Part shown: positions 57,100 through 64,000 of the stretch, in pieces
How the letters are laid out: each line of letters begins with the position of its first letter
Position numbering within the stretch: the stretch's first letter is position 1
Origin: Jidongwangia harbinensis
GTDB lineage: Bacteria; Actinomycetota; Actinomycetes; Mycobacteriales; Micromonosporaceae
Length of the DNA: 64,000 nt
Assembly: GCF_020216025.1 (NCBI RefSeq)
Contig: NZ_JAIWNC010000017.1
Location: 1 to 64,000, forward strand
Reading direction: 5' to 3'
The notes under the pieces: model-generated
Told to the model about the DNA's origin: nothing
What the model saw: the letters and a program-made list of their open reading frames with translations, nothing else
Database searches by the model: none
Translations under genes and position numbers: made by a program

Positions 57100-57339
57100 T
57101 CAGTCGGGAGGCGTCGGCTCCCGCCCGCCCTCGGCCGGCGGCATCGCCACCATCTGCTGTTCCTGCTGCCGGATCTCCTGGTTGAGCTGGTGGGTGTGCG
57201 GGCGGTAGAGCAGATCCACCGGTCCCATGAGCTCCCGGCCCACCCCGCGGCGGCGGGTGCGGGCGGCCAGCCACGCCAGCGCCGCGAGGACCGTGCCGAG
57301 CGCCACCGCGAAGACCAGGAACGGCACCACCGCTCGCAT
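57100..57339 (-). CDS. Small single-pass membrane protein
   Basis: This 79-residue protein has an N-terminal TM helix (about residues 3-26, 'VVPFLVFAVALGTVLAALAW') followed by ARTRRR (inside-positive) and a polar tail containing 'HQLNQEIRQQEQQMV', a short amphipathic or coiled-coil helix, and a Pro/Glu-rich end. The function is unknown. It sits 9 bases after the beta-family gene and 26 before the primase gene, so it is probably co-expressed with both. Confidence 0.7.
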   Translation of the reverse strand: MRAVVPFLVFAVALGTVLAALAWLAARTRRRGVGRELMGPVDLLYRPHTHQLNQEIRQQEQQMVAMPPAEGGREPTPPD

Positions 57340-57348
57340 GTCGTGAGG

Positions 57349-58407
57349 CTACGCCGGCCGGCGCGGGGCGATCGACCGCAGGACGTGCGCAATGTGGTGC
57401 GAGGTGCTCCAGGCGATCCAGCTCGACGAGCTTCCCGCGCCCCGGGCCGAGCGGGCCCGGCGGGCGATCTCGGCGTCGCCCCACGAGTACCGCGCGCCCT
57501 CGGCCGGCCACTGCGCCGACGTCACCAGCGTCCGGCATAGGTCGTAACACCGGTCGTCGCTGCGGCCGCCACGACGTGCCCACCGGTAGATCCACCAGTC
57601 CCGGTCGGCGGTGTACCGCAGCGTGGGCAACTGCCGGTGATGCTGCACGCCGAGGCGGTGGACCGGCGACGTGACGCCGTAATCGGCGTACCCGATCTCG
57701 CCCGCGCCGAGCCGCGCCCAGATCCGGGCGTCCCACCGCCCGACCGGAATCGGCCGGTCCGTCGGCAGGTCGTCCAGGTTGGGCGGCATCGCGCCGGCCG
57801 CCACGCTGACCGAGCGCCACGGCATGCCGCGGGCCCAGCGCAGCACCCGCTTGGCGCGCTCCTCGACCTGGTCCGCGTGCGCGACGCACGCCGTCTCGGC
57901 CAGGTCGATGACCAGGTCGACGCACTCCGGCGTCAGGCCGGTGCCGCGCAGCACCCGCTCGGCCACCGCGCTCGCCTGGGCCGGGTTGAGCGCGTCCGCG
58001 TGCGGCTGCAGGCGGAGCACGGCGCGCTCCGCGTGCATGCGTGCGGCCAGGCCGTGCTCGGCCAGGCGACGGCGACTCTCGTACGAGCGGATCACCGGCA
58101 CCAGCGCGACGCCCAGGTCGACGAGGCGCTCGGCGAGTTCGAGCGGAGGCGACCGGAGGGCGTCGGCCGGATCGTCCACGGTCCCGAAGTCGACCCCGAT
58201 GGCCGGTGTCCGCGGCGGCCTCTGCCGGATCAGGCCGGTCAGGTCGACGCCCGGCTCCCACTCGAAGATCGGCAGGACCTGGCCGGCCGCCCGGGAGTCC
58301 AGATGATGCAGCGCGGTGACCTCGCCGCGCCGGGGCCGCAGGATGGGCAGGTACATGCCGGCCGGCGGAGACCCGGGATGCATCATGTACCAAGAGTAGT
58401 TGTTCAT
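57349..58407 (-). CDS. T4 beta-family protein
   Basis: This 352-residue protein resembles the 'beta protein' family named after a phage T4 protein. The N-terminal signature YLPILRPRRGEVTALHHL and QVLPIFEWEPG match the family's Y-x-PIL-x-x-K/R-GE and PL-x-E patterns. The central part has 'LVDLGVALVPVIRSYESRR' and 'CVDLVIDLAETACV', like a barrel. The biochemical function is unknown. ATG 58407 is listed; ATG 58356 (MYLPILRP) matches usual family starts and may be correct. It diverges from the SF1 helicase gene across 80 bases and leads a three-gene operon. Confidence 0.75.
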   Translation of the reverse strand: MNNYSWYMMHPGSPPAGMYLPILRPRRGEVTALHHLDSRAAGQVLPIFEWEPGVDLTGLIRQRPPRTPAIGVDFGTVDDPADALRSPPLELAERLVDLGVALVPVIRSYESRRRLAEHGLAARMHAERAVLRLQPHADALNPAQASAVAERVLRGTGLTPECVDLVIDLAETACVAHADQVEERAKRVLRWARGMPWRSVSVAAGAMPPNLDDLPTDRPIPVGRWDARIWARLGAGEIGYADYGVTSPVHRLGVQHHRQLPTLRYTADRDWWIYRWARRGGRSDDRCYDLCRTLVTSAQWPAEGARYSWGDAEIARRARSARGAGSSSSWIAWSTSHHIAHVLRSIAPRRPA

Positions 58408-58487
58408 GTGCTCTGAGCAATGTTGCCGGCCGGGCATGTCGTCGATTCCTCCGCGGATCTGTCGTACCGCGGCAGTACCGTCCTGCC

Positions 58488-59801
58488 ATGCCCGTCGCGC
58501 TGCTCCCACCCGCCGAGGAAGCCACCCGCGTCATCGACGCCGTGCTGGCCGACCTGGCCACCGGCGACCATCGCGGGGTGGTCGTCGACTCGCCGCCCGG
58601 TGCCGGCAAGTCCACCCTGGTGGTCCGCGCCGCCGGGGTGCTCGCCGCCGCCGGTGCGTCACTGATGATCGTGGCGCAGACCAACGAGCAGGTGGACGAC
58701 CTCATCGCCCGCCTCGGCAGAGCCTCCCCGTCGGTTGCGGTGGGCCGGTTGTCCGCGGTGGACTACCTGCCCACCGCGCGGGTCCGCAACCATCCCGCCT
58801 GCCGGGTGGGCGCCAAGGTGGCCGAGCTGGGCGCGCCCGCGATCACCATCGGTACGGCCGCCAAATGGGCCACGGTCACCCAGGGCACCTGGCCGTGGGC
58901 GATCGTCGACGAGGCGTACCAGATGCGTTCCGACGCCCTGCTCCGCGTCGCGTCCAGGTTCGACCGGGCGCTGTTCGTGGGCGATCCCGGCCAACTGGAC
59001 CCGTTCTCGACCGTCGAGGTGGACCGGTGGACCGGCCTGTCCTGGGACCCGATGCAGAGCGCCGTCGCGGTGCTGCTGCGCCACAACCCGTCCCTGCCCG
59101 TGCATCGCCTTCCGGTGTCCTGGCGCCTGCCCTCCTCGGCGGCCCCGGTGGTCGCCGCCGCGTTCTACCCGTTCACCGGGTTCCGCGCGGGCACCGCACC
59201 CGGCGACCGCACCCTCACGTTCGCCACCCCCGCGGACTCCGCGCTGGACGAGGTGCTCGACGTGGCCGGGGCCACCGGCTGGGCCCTGCACGAACTGCCG
59301 GCCCGCTTCACCGTCCGCACCGACGCGGAGGCCGCCGCCGCCTGCGCCGCGCTGGCCGACCGGGCCCTGACCCGCGGGGCGACCACCACCTCCGAGTCCG
59401 GCACCGTCCCGCTCACCGCCGACCGGGTGGCGATCGGCGCCGCCCACCGCGACCAGGCCGCCGCCATCCGGGCCTACCTGCCCCCGTCCGCGGCCGGCGT
59501 CACGGTGGACACCGCAAACCGCCTCCAGGGCCGGGAGTACGACCTCACGATCGTCCTGCACCCGCTGTCCGGCCGGCAGGACGCGACCGCGTTCCACCTC
59601 GAGTCCGGGCGGTTGTGCGTGCTGACGTCGCGGCACCGGCACGCCTGCGTGGTGGTGGCACGGGCGGGGATAGCGGAACTGCTGGACGCGCACCCGTCGG
59701 CGGAGCCGGTGCATCTCAACGTTCCGGTGAAGTTCCCGGACGGGTGGGAGGCCAACCAGTCGATGTTGGCCCATCTGGCGGGGGTGAGTGGCTCGGGCTG
59801 A
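58488..59801 (+). CDS. Minimal superfamily 1 (Upf1/Dna2-like) helicase
   Basis: This 437-residue protein is little more than the helicase core. It has Walker A SPPGAGKSTL (residues 35-44), motif Ia VAQTNEQVDDL, motif II IVDEAYQM, motif III FVGDPGQLDPF, motif V VTVDTANRLQGREYD and motif VI LTSRHRHACVVV. The motif V/VI spellings are those of the Upf1/Dna2 branch (5'-3' polarity is known for that branch). No nuclease or accessory domain is attached. ATG 58488 is clear. It is divergent from the beta-family/membrane/Prim-Pol operon. Confidence 0.9.
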   Translation: MPVALLPPAEEATRVIDAVLADLATGDHRGVVVDSPPGAGKSTLVVRAAGVLAAAGASLMIVAQTNEQVDDLIARLGRASPSVAVGRLSAVDYLPTARVRNHPACRVGAKVAELGAPAITIGTAAKWATVTQGTWPWAIVDEAYQMRSDALLRVASRFDRALFVGDPGQLDPFSTVEVDRWTGLSWDPMQSAVAVLLRHNPSLPVHRLPVSWRLPSSAAPVVAAAFYPFTGFRAGTAPGDRTLTFATPADSALDEVLDVAGATGWALHELPARFTVRTDAEAAAACAALADRALTRGATTTSESGTVPLTADRVAIGAAHRDQAAAIRAYLPPSAAGVTVDTANRLQGREYDLTIVLHPLSGRQDATAFHLESGRLCVLTSRHRHACVVVARAGIAELLDAHPSAEPVHLNVPVKFPDGWEANQSMLAHLAGVSGSG

Positions 59802-59981
59802 TCGTCTGCCCCGTTGGATGCCGGCGGCGAGGATGGTGTGGGGGTCGGTCCAGCGCACGCGGAGGTCTGGCCGGTCTGCGGGCGGGCGCGCGTGACCAGC
59901 CTCGGGGTCGGCTCGACGAATCCGGATCGGCCCGCTTGCCGGGGCAGCGCGCAGCGTACCGGCGGTATTACCGTGGGCTCC

Positions 59982-60362
59982 ATGTTCGACGGTCGGGATC
60001 TGGACGAAGTCGCACGTTTCGCGAATGACGAGCGGTCCGGTGTCGCGGCGCACGCCGCCACGACGCGCGCGCTGTCGAAGCGGTTGGCGTCGTTGACCGC
60101 TTCGGCGCGCAGTGACGACGGGCTGGTCCGGGTGACCGTCGGCCCGTCCGGGCTGGTCACCGACCTGGAACTGGCCGAGGGCATTCGACGGCTGCCGGCC
60201 GCGGAGACCGCGCTGCTGATCCTTCGCACCATGCGTACCGCGCAGAGCGCGCTGGCGGCGCTGGCCACCAGCGTGACCACCGAGACGGTCGGGGCCGGTT
60301 CGGCGACCGGCATGGCGATCATCGAGTCCTACACCGCTCGGCTGCAGCCGTTCGACGAGTGA
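59982..60362 (+). CDS. YbaB/EbfC-like protein
   Basis: This 126-residue protein has the YbaB-type core ('GLVRVTVGPSGLVTDLELAE' strands, then 'LLILRTMRTAQSALAALATS' helix) and no Pro-rich tail. It is related to the YbaB-like protein at 47.2 kb but shorter. ATG 59982 (MFDGRDLDEV) is preferred; a GTG at 59973 is possible. It lies 180 bases downstream of the helicase gene and is followed by a long intergenic region. Confidence 0.75.
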   Translation: MFDGRDLDEVARFANDERSGVAAHAATTRALSKRLASLTASARSDDGLVRVTVGPSGLVTDLELAEGIRRLPAAETALLILRTMRTAQSALAALATSVTTETVGAGSATGMAIIESYTARLQPFDE

Positions 60363-60861
60363 CCGCGGCGGGCACTGCGGCTCCCGCGCGTCTTCGCGGT
60401 GCCGAGCTTCGGCTGGCTTTCCATGATCTGGCACACCCGTCGGCCGCTGCCTGATACGTGTTGTCGGAAATACGACAGATCATCCGCAAGATCTTGTCTG
60501 GCGTTGCAAGGCCCTGCGGCCGGCAGTGCGCGCCACCGGCCACATAGGACCTTGATTATGACTGTAGGTGAATGTTTGCATGCTGGTCACCGGCTTGAAA
60601 TAACCTGACGGTTCAATATCGGTACGGAGTTGAATAGCGAAGCAAACATGCAACTTGCATGCGCGGTTCGCCGTGCAAGTTGCATGTTTCGCAAGCTCTG
60701 GACCTGCTGCTCCACCGTCGCGGCAACAGTTTGGCCCGGTCTCGGGATTTCATTCATGGGCGTTTTTGGGATCTCACTGGCTACCCCTTCCAGTCGATCA
60801 CCGGAGATGCAACTCTTCTAGCCAGCAGTAGCGCCAGCGACACGGACGGTGGTGGTACAGA
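60363..60861. other. Long intergenic region, lower GC, several inverted repeats
   Basis: These 499 bases hold no supported gene and are visibly less GC-rich than the surroundings. They contain TGTCG-GAAATA-CGACA (60462-60477), a partial TTTGCATGC box near 60575, and a long inverted repeat at 60644-60689. They separate the YbaB-like gene from the unknown gene at 60862 and probably contain that gene's promoter and operators. Confidence 0.5.
60644..60689. promoter_or_regulatory. Paired palindromic operator-like inverted repeat
   Basis: Arms AAACATGCAACTTGCA (60644-60659) and TGCAAGTTGCATGTTT (60674-60689) are perfect reverse complements over 16 bases with a 14-base spacer. Each arm also contains its own palindrome, TGCAA-S-TTGCA. 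This suits cooperative binding of two repressor dimers, or a cruciform. It is 173 bases upstream of the ATG at 60862. Confidence 0.6.
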
Positions 60862-61530
60862 ATGCGTCCAGACGTTCTGGTCGGTCCGAGCGAGTGGGTG
60901 GTCGAGCAGTTCGGTGACGACGTCGCCGCTGAACTTTGGACCCGGGTGCCCGAGGCGTTGAGCACCGCGATCGAGCGCGAAGTCAATGCTCACCCCACCA
61001 CGACGCAGGCCACGGAACGAGTTCTCGCCAACCCACGTTGGCCCTTGCCGTACGAGGAACTTGTGCTCTTCCTGGGCACGCTCCCCGGCGCTGAGATAAT
61101 CAGCGTCCCCAAATCCGTCTACCAACTTGTCGTCATCAACGGCCACGTGGTGGTGCCGTGGTGCTACGGCCAGTCCGCGCGGGAGTCGATGCGGGAGGCC
61201 GAGGTCGGGCGCTCGTTCGGCCGGCTCGCCCGGGAACTGCTCCGCCGCTTCGGCCCGCCGTGGCGTCGTTCGCAGACCGAGGCGCCGCTGCCGCTCGATG
61301 CGATCGACGAGCGTGAAGTGTCCAAGATCTGCACCGCCATCGCGCAGATCGAGCCGACCCCCGAGGTGGTGATCGCCGGGTTCGCCGGTGCGCCGCACCT
61401 CGGCCTGGTGCGCGCCTGCCTCGGCGAGATCAAGTCGTCCGACAACGGGTCGCTCGACTGGGACCATCTCGACGACCTGCCCCTGCCGCCACCGGTCATT
61501 CCGCGCCCGCGCCGCATGCGGTTCCCGTAG
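60862..61530 (+). CDS. Conserved-looking hypothetical protein
   Basis: I do not recognise this 222-residue protein. It looks globular and cytoplasmic: 'WVVEQFGDDVAAELWTRVPE' helix, then an alpha/beta part with 'AEIISVPKSVYQLVVINGHV' and VVPWCYG, then 'VSKICTAIAQIEPTPEVVIA' and a Pro-rich C-terminus. GC content and codon use return to normal here after the AT-richer upstream region. ATG 60862 follows GGTGGTGG. Regulation through the upstream paired palindromes is likely. A strong terminator follows. Confidence 0.72.
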   Translation: MRPDVLVGPSEWVVEQFGDDVAAELWTRVPEALSTAIEREVNAHPTTTQATERVLANPRWPLPYEELVLFLGTLPGAEIISVPKSVYQLVVINGHVVVPWCYGQSARESMREAEVGRSFGRLARELLRRFGPPWRRSQTEAPLPLDAIDEREVSKICTAIAQIEPTPEVVIAGFAGAPHLGLVRACLGEIKSSDNGSLDWDHLDDLPLPPPVIPRPRRMRFP

Positions 61531-61541
61531 GCGACGGCTGA

Positions 61542-61567
61542 CGGCCCCGGGTTCGCGCCCGGGGCCG
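61542..61567 (+). terminator. Strong hairpin terminator
   Basis: CGGCCCCGGG (61542-61551) and CCCGGGGCCG (61558-61567) form a perfect 10-bp stem with a 6-base loop, 12 bases after the stop of the unknown gene. No T-tract follows. Confidence 0.6.
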
Positions 61568-61709
61568 CTCCGTGTCGGTGACCGGTCCGCCCGCCGACGG
61601 CCGCGAGGCGCGCCGGCAACCCGGACAAGGCGGCGCGGTACGACCGGGAGGCCGACGCGCTGCGCACCCCCCAGCTGGGCTCCGGGCGAGGCGCGCGAGC
61701 GCGGCCCGG

Positions 61710-62453
61710 TCACGCCGGGCGAGCCGGAACGTGTCCGGCGATCAGCCGCTCCACGCCGTCCAGGATGGTGTGCAGGCCGAAACCGAAATCGGCCTCGTCG
61801 TCGTAGGCGGTCGACTCGTCCAGCAGGCCGCTGGCGGCCAGCCGGTGCAGCGCCGGGTGGGTCTCCGGTGAGGTGACCGTGCGCAGGATCTCGCCGTAGC
61901 CGGCTCTGCTGGTGTCGCCCGCGTCCACCGCGCTCAGGTCCGTGCTGAGCTGGGCCTCGCCGCGGGCGTACCCGTGCAGCAGTTGAATGATCTGCAGTTT
62001 TTGTCCCTCGTGCAGGCCGACCTCGGCGAGGTTGGCCAGGGCGGCCTCCATCCACCGCAGCTGGGCCGGCCCGGCCGGCGGGGCGCTCATCGGGACCCGC
62101 AACAGCCACGGGTGGCGGCGGTAGATGCCGAAGACGGCCCGGGCCCAGCCGTCCAGCCCGGTGCGCCAGGACTCCGGGGTGGGCCGGGGCGGCGGTTGCC
62201 CGTTGGCCGCGTCCGCCATGAACAGCAGCAGTTCGTCCTTGCTCTTCACGTACCGGTACAGCGACATGGTGGTGAAGCCGAGGCGCTCGGCGACCCGGCT
62301 CATCGACACGGCGCCGAGACCGTCGGCGTCGGCGATCTCGACGGCGGCGGCCACGACGCCGTCCAGCGTCAGTGCCGGGCGCGGGCCGCGGCGCGGGGAG
62401 CGCTGCGGTTCGTACAGCACGACGAGGTTCGGCGGAAGGCGGGAGAGGTCCAT
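61710..62453 (-). CDS. TetR family regulator of the adjacent ABC exporter
   Basis: This 247-residue regulator has an N-terminal extension with 'RSPRRGPRPALTLDGVVAAA', a helix-turn-helix with 'MSRVAERLGFTTMSLYRYVK' (about residues 50-70) and a TetR_C-type ligand domain. This subclass (with the extension and SLYRYV motif) usually represses a neighbouring drug exporter. ATG 62453 is the start. It is divergent from the ABC ATPase gene with a clear inverted-repeat operator in the 70-base gap. Confidence 0.92.
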   Translation of the reverse strand: MDLSRLPPNLVVLYEPQRSPRRGPRPALTLDGVVAAAVEIADADGLGAVSMSRVAERLGFTTMSLYRYVKSKDELLLFMADAANGQPPPRPTPESWRTGLDGWARAVFGIYRRHPWLLRVPMSAPPAGPAQLRWMEAALANLAEVGLHEGQKLQIIQLLHGYARGEAQLSTDLSAVDAGDTSRAGYGEILRTVTSPETHPALHRLAASGLLDESTAYDDEADFGFGLHTILDGVERLIAGHVPARPA

Positions 62454-62467
62454 TGACCGCCATCCTA

Positions 62468-62511
62468 AAACTGTGTATAACCTAAACACAGCTCTACGTC
62501 ATACACAGTTT
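62468..62511. promoter_or_regulatory. TetR operator controlling regulator and ABC exporter
   Basis: AAACTGTGTAT (62468-62478) and ATACACAGTTT (62501-62511) are perfect 11-base inverted repeats. A further ACACA at 62486-62490 pairs with the first TGTGT, giving an inner TGTGTATAACCTAAACACA site. The repeats fill the gap between the divergent genes, so bound TetR would block both promoters. Confidence 0.65.
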
Positions 62512-62523
62512 ATCGGGGGTTTC

Positions 62524-63435
62524 ATGATCGCGATACGCGGGCTGACGAAGTCGTACAGGTCGGTGGCCGTGCTGCGGGGCGTCGATCTCGACATGCCGCA
62601 GGGGCGGGTGTTCGCGCTGCTGGGGCCGAACGGCGCCGGCAAGACCACGTTGGTCCGCATCCTGGCCACGCTGATCCGGCCGGACGGCGGCACCGCGACC
62701 GTCGCGGGGCACGACGTGGTGCGCGAGCCGCGTCGGGTGCAGTCCGCGATCAGCCTCACCGGTCAGTCCACGGCGGTCGACGAGTTGCTCACCGGCGAGG
62801 AGAATCTGATCCTGCTCGGCCGGCTGCGGCGCCTGGGCCGGGGTGGCGCCCGTCGGCGCGCCGCCGAGCTGCTCGACCAGTTCGATCTGCGGGACGCGGG
62901 CCGCCGCCTGGTCCGGACGTATTCCGGCGGCATGCGGCGCCGGCTCGATCTGGCGGTGAGCCTGGTTCGTCGGCCCCGGGTGCTCTTCCTGGACGAGCCC
63001 ACCACCGGCCTCGACCCGCGGAGCCGGCAGACCACCTGGGCGGCGGTGCGAGCGCTCGCGGCCGACGGTGTCACCGTGCTGCTCACCACCCAATATCTCG
63101 AGGAGGCGGACCAACTGGCCGACCGGGTCGCCTTTCTCGACCACGGCGCGATCATCGCGGAGGGTCCGCCCGCCGGGCTCAAGTCGCAGCTCGCCGGGGA
63201 ACGGGTGGAGTTGCGCCTCGGTGCGCCCGAGGCGGTGCGCCGGGCGGTGGCCGTGCTGGGCGACGGAGCTCAGCCGGATGCTCCGCGCGGTGCCGTCCTG
63301 GTGCCGACCGACGGCTCCGCGGAACAGGTCCGGGTGCTGCTCAACCGCCTGGACGGCGCCGGTGTGCCGGTCGACCGGGTGGCCATTCACCGGCCCACGC
63401 TCGACGACGTCTTCCTCACCATGACCCGGAGCTGA
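62524..63435 (+). CDS. ABC transporter ATP-binding protein (DrrA-like)
   Basis: This 303-residue exporter ATPase has Walker A GPNGAGKTTL, signature YSGGMRRRLDLAVSL, Walker B VLFLDEPTTGLDP and H-loop LLTTQYLEEAD, with a C-terminal DUF4162-type extension ending 'RPTLDDVFLTMT'. These features match the DrrA daunorubicin-resistance subclass. ATG 62524 follows GGGGG. It lies 5 bases before the permease gene and is controlled by the divergent TetR. The substrate, probably a drug or secondary metabolite, is unknown. Confidence 0.94.
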   Translation: MIAIRGLTKSYRSVAVLRGVDLDMPQGRVFALLGPNGAGKTTLVRILATLIRPDGGTATVAGHDVVREPRRVQSAISLTGQSTAVDELLTGEENLILLGRLRRLGRGGARRRAAELLDQFDLRDAGRRLVRTYSGGMRRRLDLAVSLVRRPRVLFLDEPTTGLDPRSRQTTWAAVRALAADGVTVLLTTQYLEEADQLADRVAFLDHGAIIAEGPPAGLKSQLAGERVELRLGAPEAVRRAVAVLGDGAQPDAPRGAVLVPTDGSAEQVRVLLNRLDGAGVPVDRVAIHRPTLDDVFLTMTRS

Positions 63436-63440
63436 TCACC

Positions 63441-64000
63441 ATGTTTGCCGCACTCGACGACGCCGGGCTGATGATCGGGCGCAGCCTCCGGCACCACCTG
63501 CGCGCGCTGGACACGCTGCTGCTCGGCGTGCTGCTGCCGGTCTTCCTGCTGTTGCTGTTCGTGTACATCTTCGGCGGCGCGGTGCACACCGGCGGCGCCT
63601 ATCTCACCTACGTGGTGCCGGGGATCGTGTTGCTGTGTGCCGGTTTCGGCGCGGCGAACACCGCGGTCCCGGTGGCGCAGGATCTGACCACCGGCGCGAT
63701 CGACCGGTTCCGCTCGCTGCCGATCCTGCGTTCCGCCGTCCTGGTCGGACACGTCGTCGCGGGCCTGCTCCGCAATCTGGCGTCCACCGTGCTGGTGCTC
63801 GCGGTGGCGTTCGTGATCGGGTTCCGTCCCGCCGCCGGTCCGCTCGACTGGCTGCTCGCGCTGGCCGTGCTGACGCTCTACGTGCTGGCGATGTCGTGGC
63901 TGTCGGTCTGCTTCGGGCTGCTCGCCAGTTCCGCCGAGAGCGCGTCGTCGTTCGGTTTCGTGCTCCTCTTCCTGCCCTACCTGAGCAGCGCGTTCGTGCC
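63441..64000 (+). CDS. ABC-2 type permease (DrrB-like), truncated by window end
   Basis: The first 186 codons of an ABC-2 membrane protein run from ATG 63441 to the window edge without a stop. Visible features are an N-terminal amphipathic stretch, TM1 ('LLLGVLLPVFLLLLFVYIFG'), 'YVVPGIVLLCAGFGAANTAV' as TM2, a loop 'DLTTGAIDRFRSLPILRSAV' that is the DrrB hallmark coupling helix, and further TMs ending 'VLLFLPYLSSAFV'. It pairs with the preceding ATPase. The C-terminus lies outside the window. Confidence 0.93.
   Translation, partial: MFAALDDAGLMIGRSLRHHLRALDTLLLGVLLPVFLLLLFVYIFGGAVHTGGAYLTYVVPGIVLLCAGFGAANTAVPVAQDLTTGAIDRFRSLPILRSAVLVGHVVAGLLRNLASTVLVLAVAFVIGFRPAAGPLDWLLALAVLTLYVLAMSWLSVCFGLLASSAESASSFGFVLLFLPYLSSAFV

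Noticed and set aside
60659..60961. Plus-strand frame across the palindrome region
   Set aside because: It lacks a Shine-Dalgarno, has no domain, and overlaps the better-supported gene at 60862 in another frame.
61590..61700. Short peptide-like stretch (GNPDKAARYDREADALRTP) after the terminator
   Set aside because: It looks protein-like for about 25 residues only; too short to assign to a family, so not called a pseudogene.
1..64000. tRNA genes, insertion sequences, integrase/att sites, prophage
   Set aside because: No tRNA-like cloverleaf, transposase, integrase or phage structural gene was recognised on either strand.

Overview
The window is a high-GC actinobacterial chromosome segment with GTG and TTG starts, strong third-codon-position GC and many 1-4 nt gene overlaps. 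Several features point to the Micromonosporaceae and suggest an Actinoplanes-like organism: a complete type IV pilus locus (known, from memory, in Actinoplanes, whose zoospores are piliated), an FxSxx-COOH RiPP precursor, and DivIVA-motif, SUFU, DUF4142 and snapalysin genes. This assignment is inference from gene content. I see no rRNA, tRNA, CRISPR array, insertion sequence or prophage.

Layout. 0.5-10.1 kb holds a secreted GH11 xylanase, a lipoprotein, a HEAT-repeat protein, an alpha/beta-hydrolase remnant, RidA, a SnoaL-like protein with a divergent TetR, a C45-type hydrolase, a duplicated DivIVA-motif protein, a beta/gamma-crystallin-like secreted protein, a ThuA/oxidoreductase pair and a DUF4142 protein. 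10.2-25.3 kb is dominated by signalling and export: a kinase/NarL regulator/MMPL transporter operon; an ArsR-SRPBCC fusion with tandem operators; a five-gene coupled operon (OmpR regulator, kinase, CoaD-like protein, TauE, MFS); a MacB-like adaptor/ATPase/permease operon; a second lipoprotein of the first one's family; and a GntR regulator.

25.3-37.7 kb is a 12-gene type IV pilus locus on the minus strand (pilB-pilT-pilC-pilA-pilD-pilM-pilN-pilO, a small ORF, and three minor-pilin-like genes). Two minor pilins carry large binding modules: Ig-like He_PIG repeats and a ricin-B-like lectin region. A perfect 17-bp hairpin follows pilA directly. 37.8-41.1 kb has a GlxA-type regulator, an MFS transporter, snapalysin and a STAS antagonist.

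41.2-47.0 kb holds a small RiPP-like locus. A 60-residue FxSxx-COOH precursor (C-terminus FNSAL) lies 4 nt upstream of a stand-alone HExxH enzyme. An FxsT-like NB-ARC/TPR protein with a degraded P-loop is nearby. No radical-SAM cyclophane maturase is present in the window.

48.6-59.8 kb looks like a poorly described nucleic-acid-processing island. A coupled plus-strand operon encodes a protein with two kinds of tandem repeat, a 79-residue repeat peptide, a Cas4/RecB-like nuclease with an Fe-S cysteine pattern, an unknown protein and a WD40 protein. Further along, a minus-strand operon (T4 beta-family protein, small membrane protein, primase-polymerase) diverges from a minimal SF1 helicase. The remainder (60-64 kb) has a YbaB-like gene, a long inverted-repeat operator before an unknown gene, and a TetR-controlled DrrAB-type ABC exporter that runs off the end.
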